Shown: positions 25,915 to 33,773 of the stretch, piece by piece
Numbering within the stretch: position 1 is the first letter of the stretch
How the letters are laid out: each line of letters begins with the position of its first letter
DNA from: an uncultured Pelagibacteraceae bacterium
Lineage (GTDB): Bacteria; Pseudomonadota; Alphaproteobacteria; Pelagibacterales; Pelagibacteraceae
Direction of reading: 5' to 3'
Assembly: GCA_902588925.1 (NCBI GenBank)
Contig: CACIRB010000007.1
Coordinates: 1-38,701, forward strand
Length of the DNA: 38,701 nucleotides
Made by a program: the position numbers and the translations under genes
Notes under the pieces: generated by a model
Seen by the model: only the letters and a program-made list of their open reading frames with translations
Databases searched by the model: none
What the model was told of the DNA's origin: nothing

Positions 25915-26864
25915 ATTTTAATTTTATTTAACGCATTATTTTTAAATATATTTGCCTCTCTAATATACCTTCTAACCATTTGTGTTGTTTTGTGACCTGT
26001 CATAGCCATAATGCTACGCTCATCAGCACCTGAATCAGCAGCTACTGTTGCAAAACCTGACCTTAAACTATGACCTGCAAAATTTTTGTTTTCAATACCT
26101 GCTAATTTCAAATATTCTTTCATTAATAAAACTACAGATTGGTCAGTTAGTCTTTTATCTGTTAATGATAACCCTTTGGTAAATCTTCTAAAAATTGGTC
26201 CAGATTTAATTTTAGAAATTTCTAACCATTTCTTAAGATTAATAATTGGGCAATAAGTTTCGTTAGTGAAGTAGGGCAGTCCTTTCATCATACCTTCACC
26301 AAATTGGTCAGTTTTTGACTTTCTGATAGTGATTTTGACTCCTTCTTGTACAAAATCTAAATCTTCATGATCAATTGAAATGAGTTCAGTACGTCTAAAT
26401 CCACCTCCAAAGCCTATTAAAATTAATGACTTATCTCTAAATTTCTTAATATCTTCAATTTTTTGTTTATCTATAACATTAATTATCGATTTTAAATGAC
26501 TGATTAATATAGGTTTTTTACCTGTTTGTATGCTACCTTTAACTCTTCTTATTCCCATTAAGTTTTCAACAATTATTGGATGTTTTGTATCCAGATAATG
26601 TCCTCTAAGTTTATGAACCATACCAATTGATACTAAACGTCTTCTTAAAGTACTTATTTTCGAATTTTTTGAAAGATGCGTAAGATATAATGAAACTATT
26701 TTAGGCTCTGAAGGTAAAGAATTTAAGCCATGCTTAGCACAAAATGTTCCAAAATCTTTAAAGTCTGATTTATAAGCTCTCAAAGTGTTATTTGATTTGG
26801 AGATCTTAAGGTTGTTTAATGTTGCTTCATGAAGAGATTTTAGATCTGTAGTTATTCCATTCAT
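25911..26864 (-). CDS. Tyrosine-type site-specific recombinase (integrase)
   Basis: A 317-aa integrase with a SAM-like N-terminal core-binding domain (about 5-95) and a complete catalytic domain. The active-site residues are all visible: R157 in GFRRTEL, K184 in RKSKTD, H265 and R268 in HSLR, H291 in TGHK and the nucleophile Y300 in MVRRYI. It is not accompanied by phage, plasmid or excisionase genes. It sits at the right end of the glycan island, whose left end is tRNA-Glu, as is usual for integrative islands. A 14-bp inverted repeat lies 4 bases upstream of its ATG. Confidence 0.95.
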   Translation of the reverse strand: MNGITTDLKSLHEATLNNLKISKSNNTLRAYKSDFKDFGTFCAKHGLNSLPSEPKIVSLYLTHLSKNSKISTLRRRLVSIGMVHKLRGHYLDTKHPIIVENLMGIRRVKGSIQTGKKPILISHLKSIINVIDKQKIEDIKKFRDKSLILIGFGGGFRRTELISIDHEDLDFVQEGVKITIRKSKTDQFGEGMMKGLPYFTNETYCPIINLKKWLEISKIKSGPIFRRFTKGLSLTDKRLTDQSVVLLMKEYLKLAGIENKNFAGHSLRSGFATVAADSGADERSIMAMTGHKTTQMVRRYIREANIFKNNALNKIKI

Positions 26865-26867
26865 ATA

Positions 26868-26902
26868 ATTACTATCGATAACAATTAATTATCATTAGTA
26901 AT
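26868..26902. repeat. Imperfect inverted repeat upstream of the recombinase
   Basis: The arm ATTACTATCGATAA (26868-26881) and the arm TTATCATTAGTAAT (26889-26902) pair at 12 of 14 positions around the 7-base centre CAATTAA. Two arms around a 6-8 base centre is the layout of tyrosine-recombinase core sites. An operator for autoregulation would look similar, and chance is not excluded in AT-rich DNA. Confidence 0.4.
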
Positions 26903-26999
26903 ATATCAAGAGTTTTAATATGTCAAATAAAATAATTTATTATTTTAAAGGACAATTAAAGACATTGTGATCACACTAAGTATGTAATAGAATTTAAAA

Positions 27000-27170
27000 A
27001 TGGGCATAGATGGAGTAATTGAACCAATATATTTTCTAATAACTTCAATTGGTTTTGTAATATTAAGCCTTATTCAGTACAAAAAAACTGGAAAAACTCT
27101 AGAAACGATTTATTTGTCTATTTTAGCTGTTTTCTTTATTATTTGCTTTATTATTTTAAATTTTTATTGA
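27000..27170 (+). CDS. Small two-helix membrane protein, function unknown
   Basis: ATG 27000 opens a 56-codon frame beginning MGIDGVIEPIYFLITSIGF. There are two hydrophobic helices (about 8-26 and 37-55) joined by a basic polar loop YKKTGKTLET. It stops at TGA 27168-27170, 7 bases before the DUF2938 gene on the same strand. The hairpin topology and clean position make it more credible than a chance ORF. I do not recognise the family. Confidence 0.6.
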   Translation: MGIDGVIEPIYFLITSIGFVILSLIQYKKTGKTLETIYLSILAVFFIICFIILNFY

Positions 27171-27177
27171 GTTAATA

Positions 27178-27654
27178 TTGATTGATATTTTAAGCATTTT
27201 TGTTGCAGGAATATTCTCTTGCATTATTTTAGATATTTTGGGATATTTATTAAAAAAAATAGGTATTCCAGAGCCATCTTGGGGAATTGTAGGTAGATGG
27301 ACCTATTATATGATTAAAAATGGTACTTTTTTTAACCCAACCATTATTGAAAAACCTGAATTTAAATATGAAGTCTTACTTGGATGGGTTTTTCACTATT
27401 TTATATCAATATCTTGGGCAGTTATTTACTATATTTTCTTTATTTATATTGGAATTAAAATGTCTTATTTTTCAGGGCTTATTTTTGGAGCAATAACAAC
27501 TTTTGCTCCACTGTTGGTATTTTTACCTTTTACAGGACAAGGTATTTTTGCAAAAAAAACAGGAAAACCAATAAAAACATCTTGTATATTTCTTTTAAGA
27601 CATTCAATATATGGAATAGCAATGTTTGAAGGTTTTAGATGGTTTATAATATGA
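27178..27654 (+). CDS. DUF2938 family membrane protein
   Basis: A 158-aa membrane protein with about four helices. The segments GYLLKKIGIPEPSWGIVGRW, LLGWVFHYFISISWAVIYY and PLLVFLPFTGQGIFAKKTGKP fit the DUF2938 family, whose function is unknown. The start is a TTG at 27178 because no ATG gives the conserved N-terminal helix (MIDILSIFVAGIF...). The stop overlaps the alkyltransferase ATG (ATGA at 27651-27654). Confidence 0.85.
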   Translation: MIDILSIFVAGIFSCIILDILGYLLKKIGIPEPSWGIVGRWTYYMIKNGTFFNPTIIEKPEFKYEVLLGWVFHYFISISWAVIYYIFFIYIGIKMSYFSGLIFGAITTFAPLLVFLPFTGQGIFAKKTGKPIKTSCIFLLRHSIYGIAMFEGFRWFII

Positions 27655-27926
27655 AATTGAAAGGAACAAAATTTCAGCAAAAAGTATGGAAATATCTCAA
27701 AACGATACCAAAAGGCACTGTAAAAACCTATAAAGAGGTAGCGATTGGCATAAAAAGCCCAAAATCAGCCCGTGCTGTAGCTAATGCATGTGGAAAAAAC
27801 CCTTATGCCCCCAAAATACCATGTCATAGAGTAATTCGGTCTGATGGAGGCCTTGGTGGATACTCAGGGAGAGGTGGAATTAAAACAAAGTTGCTTTTAT
27901 TGAGATCTGAAAAAGTTGAAATTTAA
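27651..27926 (+). CDS. Short MGMT-type O6-alkylguanine-DNA alkyltransferase
   Basis: A 91-aa protein equivalent to the C-terminal DNA-binding domain of Ogt/Ada. The active-site PCHR is present with Cys58, the Arg finger lies in SARAVANA (R41), and GGLGGYSGRGGIKTKLLLL completes the domain. Because Cys is kept it is not an alkyltransferase-like (ATL) protein, which has Trp there. The N-terminal domain of full-length Ogt is absent. I start at ATG 27651, which forms an ATGA overlap with the DUF2938 stop; ATG 27639 in frame would add four residues. Confidence 0.88.
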   Translation: MKLKGTKFQQKVWKYLKTIPKGTVKTYKEVAIGIKSPKSARAVANACGKNPYAPKIPCHRVIRSDGGLGGYSGRGGIKTKLLLLRSEKVEI

Positions 27927-28051
27927 TAGCTTTTTTACCCTATTTTATTGTCAAAAACACAAGTAAAATCAATGTTTTTTCAATATTTAAGCGCATTTTA
28001 GCATAAATAGTGTTATACACCCTTCAGTTGTACTATATATCGAGATATAAC

Positions 28052-28271
28052 AAAATAAAGCACCTCTATGGCCGTTTAAAACACATATTCTATAACTGCA
28101 TTGCTCTACTTTTTAATGATAACAATGCTTATTTTAGCGTTTAATATCAAAGAATTTTTTATGAATTTTTGTTCCCCTACTCACTTGGTTAAATAAGAAT
28201 TTTGAATTTTGTGTATAATTAGCTTAAAAAACCATTGATATTAAACACTTTTAAGCATAGTGCTTTATTTT
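28052..28271. repeat. Outer inverted repeat pair in the long spacer
   Basis: AAAATAAAGCAC at 28052-28063 is the exact reverse complement of GTGCTTTATTTT at 28260-28271. The right arm follows the inner repeat by one base, whereas 61 bases separate the two on the left. Confidence 0.65.
28125..28258. repeat. Inner inverted repeat pair in the long spacer
   Basis: GTTTAATATCAA at 28139-28150 is the exact reverse complement of TTGATATTAAAC at 28235-28246, and ATGCTTA at 28125-28131 of TAAGCAT at 28252-28258. Between the two matching blocks lie 7 bases on the left and 5 on the right. The enclosed loop is 84 bases. Confidence 0.7.
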
Positions 28272-28460
28272 ATCTTTCAAGCTTGCCATTTTTGCCTTAG
28301 TTCAATTAAATGAGTATCTATTATTTTAATTTTCTTCTATAAAATCAATATTTTATTTTAATTTATGTTTATTAATATAATTAATTTATATAATAATTAC
28401 AGTAGTTTAAATATATTTATTAAAGTATTAAATTATATATTGGTAAATATTTATTTACTA

Positions 28461-29312
28461 TTAATTAGAGCGAGTAAGCAAATATTCTCTTCTAGAAATA
28501 TATAAACCACTGAGAACAATAATAAACAAACCTAAATAAGTCCAATTATCAGGTAATTCATGAAAGAAATAATAGCTAATAAGTATATTTGTAATAATCT
28601 CTGTATAGCCCAAAGGAGCTAATTTAGAGGCATCAGCGTATTTAAGTGATAATATGAGGAAAAGGTGTGCTACAGAGGCTATTAAGCCGATTAAAGCCAT
28701 TAAAATCCACTGATTTGACGTAGGATTAACCCAAACTGAGGGCATAAATAGGCTAATTATTATAGTTCCTATCAAACCAGATAGTAAAAGAGTTAAGAGA
28801 GGGTTGTCAGAAGTACTTAGTTTCCTAGTGATTATAAGATAAAATCCATAGCAAATTCCATTACCTAAAGCAGCCATAGTAGCTAGGTTAAGCTCAATAA
28901 AACCAGGTCGAATTACAATTAGAGTTCCAATAAAACCTAATGATACAGCAGTCCACCTCTTTACCCCTACTTTCTCATTTAAAAAAAAAGGAGATAAGGC
29001 TGTAACACAAATTGGAGCAACAAAAGCTAAGGTTAAGGCTTTAGGAAGTGAAATTTCCGATATTGCATAAAAGAATAAGTATGTAGAAAAAACAAATATC
29101 AATCCTCTAATTAATTGAAGGGCTGGTTTTTTCGTCCAAACTAATGAATGCCTATAAAAGATAAGCATTAGGGATAATGTAAAGACTACAGTAAAAAAAT
29201 ATCTTGCCCACGTTATCTGTAAAACATCCATAGATGAGCTTAAATATTTAGCAAAAGCATCCATTACAGGAACAATCATCCAAGCAGATGCATTTAAAAT
29301 TATAGCCTTCAT
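28461..29312 (-). CDS. EamA/DMT-superfamily transporter
   Basis: A 283-aa inner-membrane protein with ten predicted helices and the internal EamA duplication: RYFFTVVFTLSLML, then SLPKALTLAFVAPICVTALSPFFLNEKVG in the first half, and SLKYADASKLAPLGYTEIITNILISYYFF in the second. Motifs fit the S-adenosylmethionine/amino-acid/metabolite branch of DMT, but the substrate cannot be read from sequence. It is the last gene of a minus-strand run after the AEC carrier (16-base spacer) and faces the long spacer with its 3' end. Confidence 0.88.
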   Translation of the reverse strand: MKAIILNASAWMIVPVMDAFAKYLSSSMDVLQITWARYFFTVVFTLSLMLIFYRHSLVWTKKPALQLIRGLIFVFSTYLFFYAISEISLPKALTLAFVAPICVTALSPFFLNEKVGVKRWTAVSLGFIGTLIVIRPGFIELNLATMAALGNGICYGFYLIITRKLSTSDNPLLTLLLSGLIGTIIISLFMPSVWVNPTSNQWILMALIGLIASVAHLFLILSLKYADASKLAPLGYTEIITNILISYYFFHELPDNWTYLGLFIIVLSGLYISRREYLLTRSN

Positions 29313-29328
29313 AAAAGAAGGATATCTC

Positions 29329-30228
29329 TTAATAGAAGTATTTTAAAGCAAAGAATAATGTAATCGGAATAGTGAATAATGACATGATTGTAGATACTAC
29401 AATTGTGCTAGATATATTATCTACAATTTCTTTAGGAGAATACATGTGCGCAATCAAATAACACAAAATTGCACTAGGCATACAAGACTGAATTAACAGA
29501 ACACCAGCTGGTATACCAGATAAATTAAAAAATTTTATAACAGCAAATCCTATAATAGGACCCAATATTACTCTTCCAAAAGAAGTTATTAATGCATCTT
29601 TAAAAGAAAATACTTTCATTTGTGTAAGAGCAACACCTAGCGACATAAGGATCATTACAATCATTCCATAAGCTAAAAGCATTACAGTATTTAATACAAA
29701 TTGAGGAAATGGAATTTCAAAATACAAAAAGAGTACTGTTATTAAAATTGCATAAAATGATGGACTTTTTAATATTGTTTTAAAATCAAAAGCTCGTTTT
29801 GCTAAAAAAATATTTAAAGTAAAATGGAGCAAAACAATTAAGGATGATATTGCTGCTGCTATACCCATACCTAGTTCTCCATAAGCAAATAAACATATTG
29901 GGATACCCATATTTCCGGTATTTGGTAAAATAAAAGTTGGTAGCTCACGGATATAATCCTTCTTCATAAGTAGAAGAAAAATTAAACCTACAATACCAAA
30001 TAATGTTAATAAGATAATTGCGTAACCAAAATATTCACTAAATAACTCAAAAGTTACTCCACCTGCTGTAATTGCAAAAATTACTAATGCCGGTGTTCCA
30101 AAATTACCAGCGTATGTTGTTATAAATGATGTATCAAAATTTGGATTTTTTTTTCCTAAATGATATCCAAGACCTACTATTAGGAATACTGGAAATAAAA
30201 CTTCAAAAAGTTTTAAATAGATTTCCAT
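29329..30228 (-). CDS. AEC-family transporter (auxin efflux carrier/malonate-malate type)
   Basis: A 299-aa inner-membrane protein with about ten helices in two five-helix repeats. The conserved unwound segments are seen in GNFGTPALVIFA and LPNTGNMGIPICLFAYGELG in the first half, and in PAGVLLIQSCMPSAILCYLIAHMY in the second. Family members export or import small organic anions, and the substrate here is unknown. Its ATG overlaps the homoserine dehydrogenase stop by 1 base, so it is coupled to threonine/methionine synthesis; amino-acid or precursor export is inference. Confidence 0.88.
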   Translation of the reverse strand: MEIYLKLFEVLFPVFLIVGLGYHLGKKNPNFDTSFITTYAGNFGTPALVIFAITAGGVTFELFSEYFGYAIILLTLFGIVGLIFLLLMKKDYIRELPTFILPNTGNMGIPICLFAYGELGMGIAAAISSLIVLLHFTLNIFLAKRAFDFKTILKSPSFYAILITVLFLYFEIPFPQFVLNTVMLLAYGMIVMILMSLGVALTQMKVFSFKDALITSFGRVILGPIIGFAVIKFFNLSGIPAGVLLIQSCMPSAILCYLIAHMYSPKEIVDNISSTIVVSTIMSLFTIPITLFFALKYFY

Positions 30229-31520
30229 TAATCAAGCAATCTAATTAACGTAGGTGATTTTAAGATATTTTTATTTTTTTTAAATATAGATAAACAGCTA
30301 TTACAATTTAATTCTGTAGTTTTGTGAGTAACTATTACTATTGTAGCTTTGTTATTTTTTTTATCTGGAGTTTGAATTAATCTTTTTACAGAAATTTTAT
30401 ATTTTGCTAAACGATTAGTTATTTGAGATAAAACACCTGGTCTATCTTTAACTTCAAATCTTAAATATAAAGAATTAACATAATTGTTAACGTTATAAGT
30501 TTTCAAAGTTTTTAATTTATTTACACTTACACCAAATGGTTTTTTAATGTTTCCTCTTAAAATAGATAATAAGTCAGATAATAATGATGAAGAAGTAGGA
30601 CCTGGTCCAGCACCCTCCCCTTGCAATACACTTTCACCTACAGGCTTACCATTAAGGATCACTGCATTCATAACACCATTTACATTCCCGATATAAGATT
30701 TTTTACTTACAAGACATGGATGAACAGTTTCAAAAAGTTGATTATTTTTAAGTTCAGAGATACCTAATAATTTAATTCTTAAATCTAATTGATTTGCAAT
30801 TTTAATATCTTTTAAATCAATCTTTTCTATTCCTTCCATTAAACATTTTTTATTTGATATTTTACTATTAAAAGCCAAAGCAGACAAAATTCTCACTTTT
30901 GCAAAAGCATCAAAACCATTTAAATCTAATTTTGGATTTCCAGGTTCGGCATATCCAAGAAGTTGAGCTTTTCTCAAAACATCAGGAAAATTTTGCTCAG
31001 AATTTTCCATCTCTGATAAAATATAATTTGAGGTACCATTTAAAATTCCATAAACTTTTGATAATTTATTAGTAGCTAATCCTTCTTTAATAGATCTCAA
31101 TATCGGTATTCCACCAGCAACTGATGCTTCGAATTCTAAATTAACATTATTTTTTTCAGCTAGTTTAGCTAAATTATTTCCATGTTTTGAAATTAAAGCT
31201 TTGTTTGGAGTAATTACATGAATTTTATTTTTCAAAGCAGTTTCAACTAATTTTTTTGAAACCCCATCAGATTGTCCAATAACTTCAAATAATATATCAA
31301 CTTTTTCTTTCTTAAAAATTTCAAATGGGTTTTTATAAAAAATTTTTCTATTAATTTTATATTTTCTTTTTTTATTTATATTTTTTGCAGAAATAGCTAC
31401 TACGTTAACTCTTTTACCTGTTTTAAGTTCAATATCCTTTTTTTTAATAATCAGCTCATTATTTAAATAATTACCAACTTGACCAAGTCCAACAACTGCA
31501 ACATTTACTATTTTATTCAT
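30228..31520 (-). CDS. hom: Homoserine dehydrogenase
   Basis: NAD(P)H-dependent enzyme making homoserine from aspartate semialdehyde, on the path to threonine and methionine. The Rossmann motif GLGQVG is at residues 11-16. The catalytic region holds GILNGTSNYILSEM, AEPGNPKLDLNGFDAFAKVRILS and the QGEGAGPGPTSSSLLSDLL block. A C-terminal ACT domain (about 348-425, LYLRFEVKDRPGVLSQI) suggests allosteric feedback, probably by threonine. The 430 aa are typical. It overlaps the small lipoprotein gene by 4 bases. metY, which uses the acetylated product, lies divergently 2.4 kb away. Confidence 0.96.
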   Translation of the reverse strand: MNKIVNVAVVGLGQVGNYLNNELIIKKKDIELKTGKRVNVVAISAKNINKKRKYKINRKIFYKNPFEIFKKEKVDILFEVIGQSDGVSKKLVETALKNKIHVITPNKALISKHGNNLAKLAEKNNVNLEFEASVAGGIPILRSIKEGLATNKLSKVYGILNGTSNYILSEMENSEQNFPDVLRKAQLLGYAEPGNPKLDLNGFDAFAKVRILSALAFNSKISNKKCLMEGIEKIDLKDIKIANQLDLRIKLLGISELKNNQLFETVHPCLVSKKSYIGNVNGVMNAVILNGKPVGESVLQGEGAGPGPTSSSLLSDLLSILRGNIKKPFGVSVNKLKTLKTYNVNNYVNSLYLRFEVKDRPGVLSQITNRLAKYKISVKRLIQTPDKKNNKATIVIVTHKTTELNCNSCLSIFKKNKNILKSPTLIRLLD

Positions 31521-31741
31521 TTACTTATATCTGGATATTTACTTTTTTTAGTATAGTCATCTATATAAATCTCATATTCTTCCAATGTCATTTTTGTTAT
31601 ATCGTCAGACTTTTTAAGTATTTCATTTATTTTTTTTTGATTTTTTTTATTTTCAACAGGATGTTCTGTCCAATATTGAGAATCTTTATTTAAAGAGCAA
31701 TTATTTAAAAAAATTAAAAAAATAATTAACAAATATTTCAT
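31517..31741 (-). CDS. Small lipoprotein, function unknown
   Basis: A 74-aa product with a hydrophobic signal (residues 2-12), a lipobox-like LNNC (Cys15) and a polar tail rich in Lys, Glu, Asp and Tyr: SQYWTEHPVENKKNQKK then LEEYEIYIDDYTKKSKYPDI. The tail is probably helical. It overlaps argC by 1 base and hom by 4 bases, so it is part of the run. I do not recognise the family. Asn before Cys is unusual for a signal peptidase II site. Confidence 0.75.
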   Translation of the reverse strand: MKYLLIIFLIFLNNCSLNKDSQYWTEHPVENKKNQKKINEILKKSDDITKMTLEEYEIYIDDYTKKSKYPDISK

Positions 31742-32760
31742 TATAAAGCAGTTTTTTCGGGAAAATTAAATTTATTATTTAAATTTTGAACAGCCTGACC
31801 TGCTCCACCTTTGATTAAATTATCTATTGCTGAAATAATGATTATTTTGTTTTTATATTTTGTTTTACACACTGTAATAAAGCAATTGTTCGTATTAATA
31901 ACATCATTTGTGCTTAAGAGTTTATCAGAATCTAATATTTTAACAAAATTTTCTCCCTTATAAGACTTCTTAAGCGTTTTGATGATTTTTGATTGATTAA
32001 CATTTTTCTCTAAATCTAAATAAATAGTACTTATAATACCTCTAAACATTGGAGATAAATGTGGAGTAAAACTAAATTGAAAATTTTTATTAGTAAATTT
32101 TCTTAAAAATTGGTGTATTTCAGAATTATGTCTATGAAAACCGACACCATAAGCACTTAAAGACTCGTATAAATTCTTATTTTTATATTTTTTATGAACT
32201 CCTCTACCGGCACCAGAATAACCAGATTTTGAATCAATAATTATATTATCTAATTTAACTAATTTTTTTTTAAACAAAGGAACCAGAGGTAACAATATTG
32301 ATGTTGGATAACATCCTGGACATGAAATTATATTGTGATTTATTAATTCATCACGATTTATTTCGGGTAAACAATAAATGCTTTTCTTCTGTAATTCTGG
32401 AGCTCGATGTTTTTGTTTATACCATTTTAAATAATCATTAACTTTTTCTAATCTAAAATCTGCTGCTAAATCAATTAGAGTAATATTATGATTAAGTTTT
32501 TTTGCTATATCTTGAGCTTCACCATTTGGTAAAGCTGTGAAAACAACATCAATACCATTTAACAATTTTTGATTAAATTTAACAATTTTTGGTAATTTTT
32601 TTTTTGATAAAGACTTATCATAATAAGAAATATTTTTTCCAACAGATGAATTTCCACATAAATATTTAATATTAATATATTTATGTTTAATTAATAACTT
32701 GATTAATTGAACACCAATATATCCAGTAGATCCAGCAACTAATGCATTAAGCTTAGGCAT
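31741..32760 (-). CDS. argC: N-acetyl-gamma-glutamyl-phosphate reductase
   Basis: Arginine-synthesis enzyme reducing N-acetylglutamyl phosphate to the semialdehyde. The NADP-binding motif GSTGYIG is at residues 10-16, and the catalytic Cys is C150 in SCPGCYPTSILL. The SGYSGAGRGVHKKY and FTPHLSPMFRGIISTIY segments fit the type 1 enzyme family (339 aa). The gene lies 33 bases downstream of rpsI, so it may be transcribed from the ribosomal promoter, an arrangement common in alphaproteobacteria. Confidence 0.96.
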   Translation of the reverse strand: MPKLNALVAGSTGYIGVQLIKLLIKHKYINIKYLCGNSSVGKNISYYDKSLSKKKLPKIVKFNQKLLNGIDVVFTALPNGEAQDIAKKLNHNITLIDLAADFRLEKVNDYLKWYKQKHRAPELQKKSIYCLPEINRDELINHNIISCPGCYPTSILLPLVPLFKKKLVKLDNIIIDSKSGYSGAGRGVHKKYKNKNLYESLSAYGVGFHRHNSEIHQFLRKFTNKNFQFSFTPHLSPMFRGIISTIYLDLEKNVNQSKIIKTLKKSYKGENFVKILDSDKLLSTNDVINTNNCFITVCKTKYKNKIIIISAIDNLIKGGAGQAVQNLNNKFNFPEKTAL

Positions 32761-32793
32761 TTTTTATTATAACAGTTTAAATTGAAAAAAAAA

Positions 32794-33231
32794 TTATCTT
32801 TTAGAAAACTGAAAGCTTCTTCTAGCTTTTCTTCTACCAGGTTTTTTTCTCTCAACGGCTCTTGAGTCTCTGGTTGTAAGTTTCTCAGTTTTCAATGTTG
32901 TTTTTAAATTTTCGTCAAAAAGAACTAAAGCTTTGGATATACCATGAACCATTGCTCCGGCTTGACCTGTTGGTCCGCCACCTTTTACACTACATCTTAC
33001 GTCATAATCAGTAGCTTGATTTATAATTTCAAAAGGTCTTGTTATTTGCATTTTATGAATATCATCAGCAAAATAATCATTATATAATTTACCGTTTACA
33101 TAAATTTTTCCAGAACCTTTTTTTAACCAAACTTTAGCTATAGAAGTTTTTCTTCTACCAGTCGCGTACTTGCTGTCTTTAAAATCTAACTTTAGTTTAG
33201 GAGTTTTTGTATTTGATTGTACATTTTCCAT
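32794..33231 (-). CDS. rpsI: 30S ribosomal protein S9
   Basis: The signature KYATGRRKTSIAKVWLKKG starts near residue 22, and the basic C-terminus ends in KKPGRRKARRSFQFSKR, which reaches the ribosomal P-site in characterised S9. GGGPTGQAGAMVHGISKAL is also conserved. At 145 aa it has a short acidic/polar N-terminal extension of about 17 residues relative to E. coli S9. It follows rplM by one base, the universal order. Confidence 0.98.
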   Translation of the reverse strand: MENVQSNTKTPKLKLDFKDSKYATGRRKTSIAKVWLKKGSGKIYVNGKLYNDYFADDIHKMQITRPFEIINQATDYDVRCSVKGGGPTGQAGAMVHGISKALVLFDENLKTTLKTEKLTTRDSRAVERKKPGRRKARRSFQFSKR

Positions 33232-33232
33232 A

Positions 33233-33691
33233 TTAATTTCTTGTAATGTTTTTATTATTTAATTTATCTAACTCTATAACTTTTGGATTTTGTGCAGCAT
33301 GAGGATGCTCACTTCCAGAGTAAATTTTTAGTTTTGTTAATTGTTTTCTACCTAAAACTCCACCTGGCAACATTCTTTTAACTGCCATCTTTAAAGTTTC
33401 TCCAGGTTTTTTTTCATGAAGTTTTTCTGGTGTTGTAACTTTTATTCCACCAGGATGACCTGTGTGTCTATAGTACTTTTTATTTTGAAATTTCTTACCA
33501 GTAAATTTTGCTTGTTCGATATTTTTTACTACAACAAAATCACCATCATCCATATGTGGTGTGTAAGTAGTCTTGTTTTTACCTCTAATTATATTGGATA
33601 CAACAGTGGCTAATCTTCCAACAACTGCATTTTTTGCGTCTATCTCGTACCAAGATGATGTAACTTGATCTTTTTTTGTGAATTTTGTCAT
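33233..33691 (-). CDS. rplM: 50S ribosomal protein L13
   Basis: 152 aa, with WYEIDAKNAVVGRLATVVSNI near the start, YTPHMDDGDFVVVKN, YRHTGHPGG, and the GMLP-type loop appearing as AVKRMLPGGVLGRKQLTKLKIY. First gene of the rplM-rpsI-argC run, divergent from metY. No strong Shine-Dalgarno is visible before the ATG. Confidence 0.98.
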   Translation of the reverse strand: MTKFTKKDQVTSSWYEIDAKNAVVGRLATVVSNIIRGKNKTTYTPHMDDGDFVVVKNIEQAKFTGKKFQNKKYYRHTGHPGGIKVTTPEKLHEKKPGETLKMAVKRMLPGGVLGRKQLTKLKIYSGSEHPHAAQNPKVIELDKLNNKNITRN

Positions 33692-33701
33692 TGTGCGAGG
33701 A

Positions 33702-33729
33702 TTAATACTATTAAATTATTCAAAGTCAA
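33702..33729 (-). promoter_or_regulatory. Possible promoter for rplM-rpsI
   Basis: On the minus strand TTGACT (33724-33729) and TATTAA (33702-33707) are spaced by 16 bases. The predicted start lies only a few bases before the rplM ATG, which would give an almost leaderless transcript, so the true promoter may be further upstream. Confidence 0.3.
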
Positions 33730-33773
33730 TTTTATATTTAGCTTGTAAAACATAACTTATATGCTAGAAATTA

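Larger units (their letters stand above)
27927..28460. other. Long convergent spacer with nested inverted repeats
   Basis: 534 bases lie between two convergent genes, the largest gene-free stretch here. No credible ORF is seen. The left half is richer in GC than the almost pure A/T stretch at about 28321-28445. It contains an outer repeat (28052-28063 with 28260-28271), an inner pair (28125-28150 with 28235-28258) and a palindrome at 28036-28049. It could hold a structured RNA, a DNA site or a remnant of lost genes; nothing decides between these. Confidence 0.6.

Noticed and set aside
28171..28178. TTCCCCTA in the long spacer resembling the 3' part of tRNA-Glu (attR)
   Set aside because: Only about 8 bases match and flanks differ; an attachment repeat should be longer. 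I saw no other copy of the tRNA 3' end in 26865-28460.
28212..28219. TATAAT-like box in the long spacer as promoter of an RNA
   Set aside because: No -35 element at 16-18 bases could be found; such boxes are frequent in this composition.
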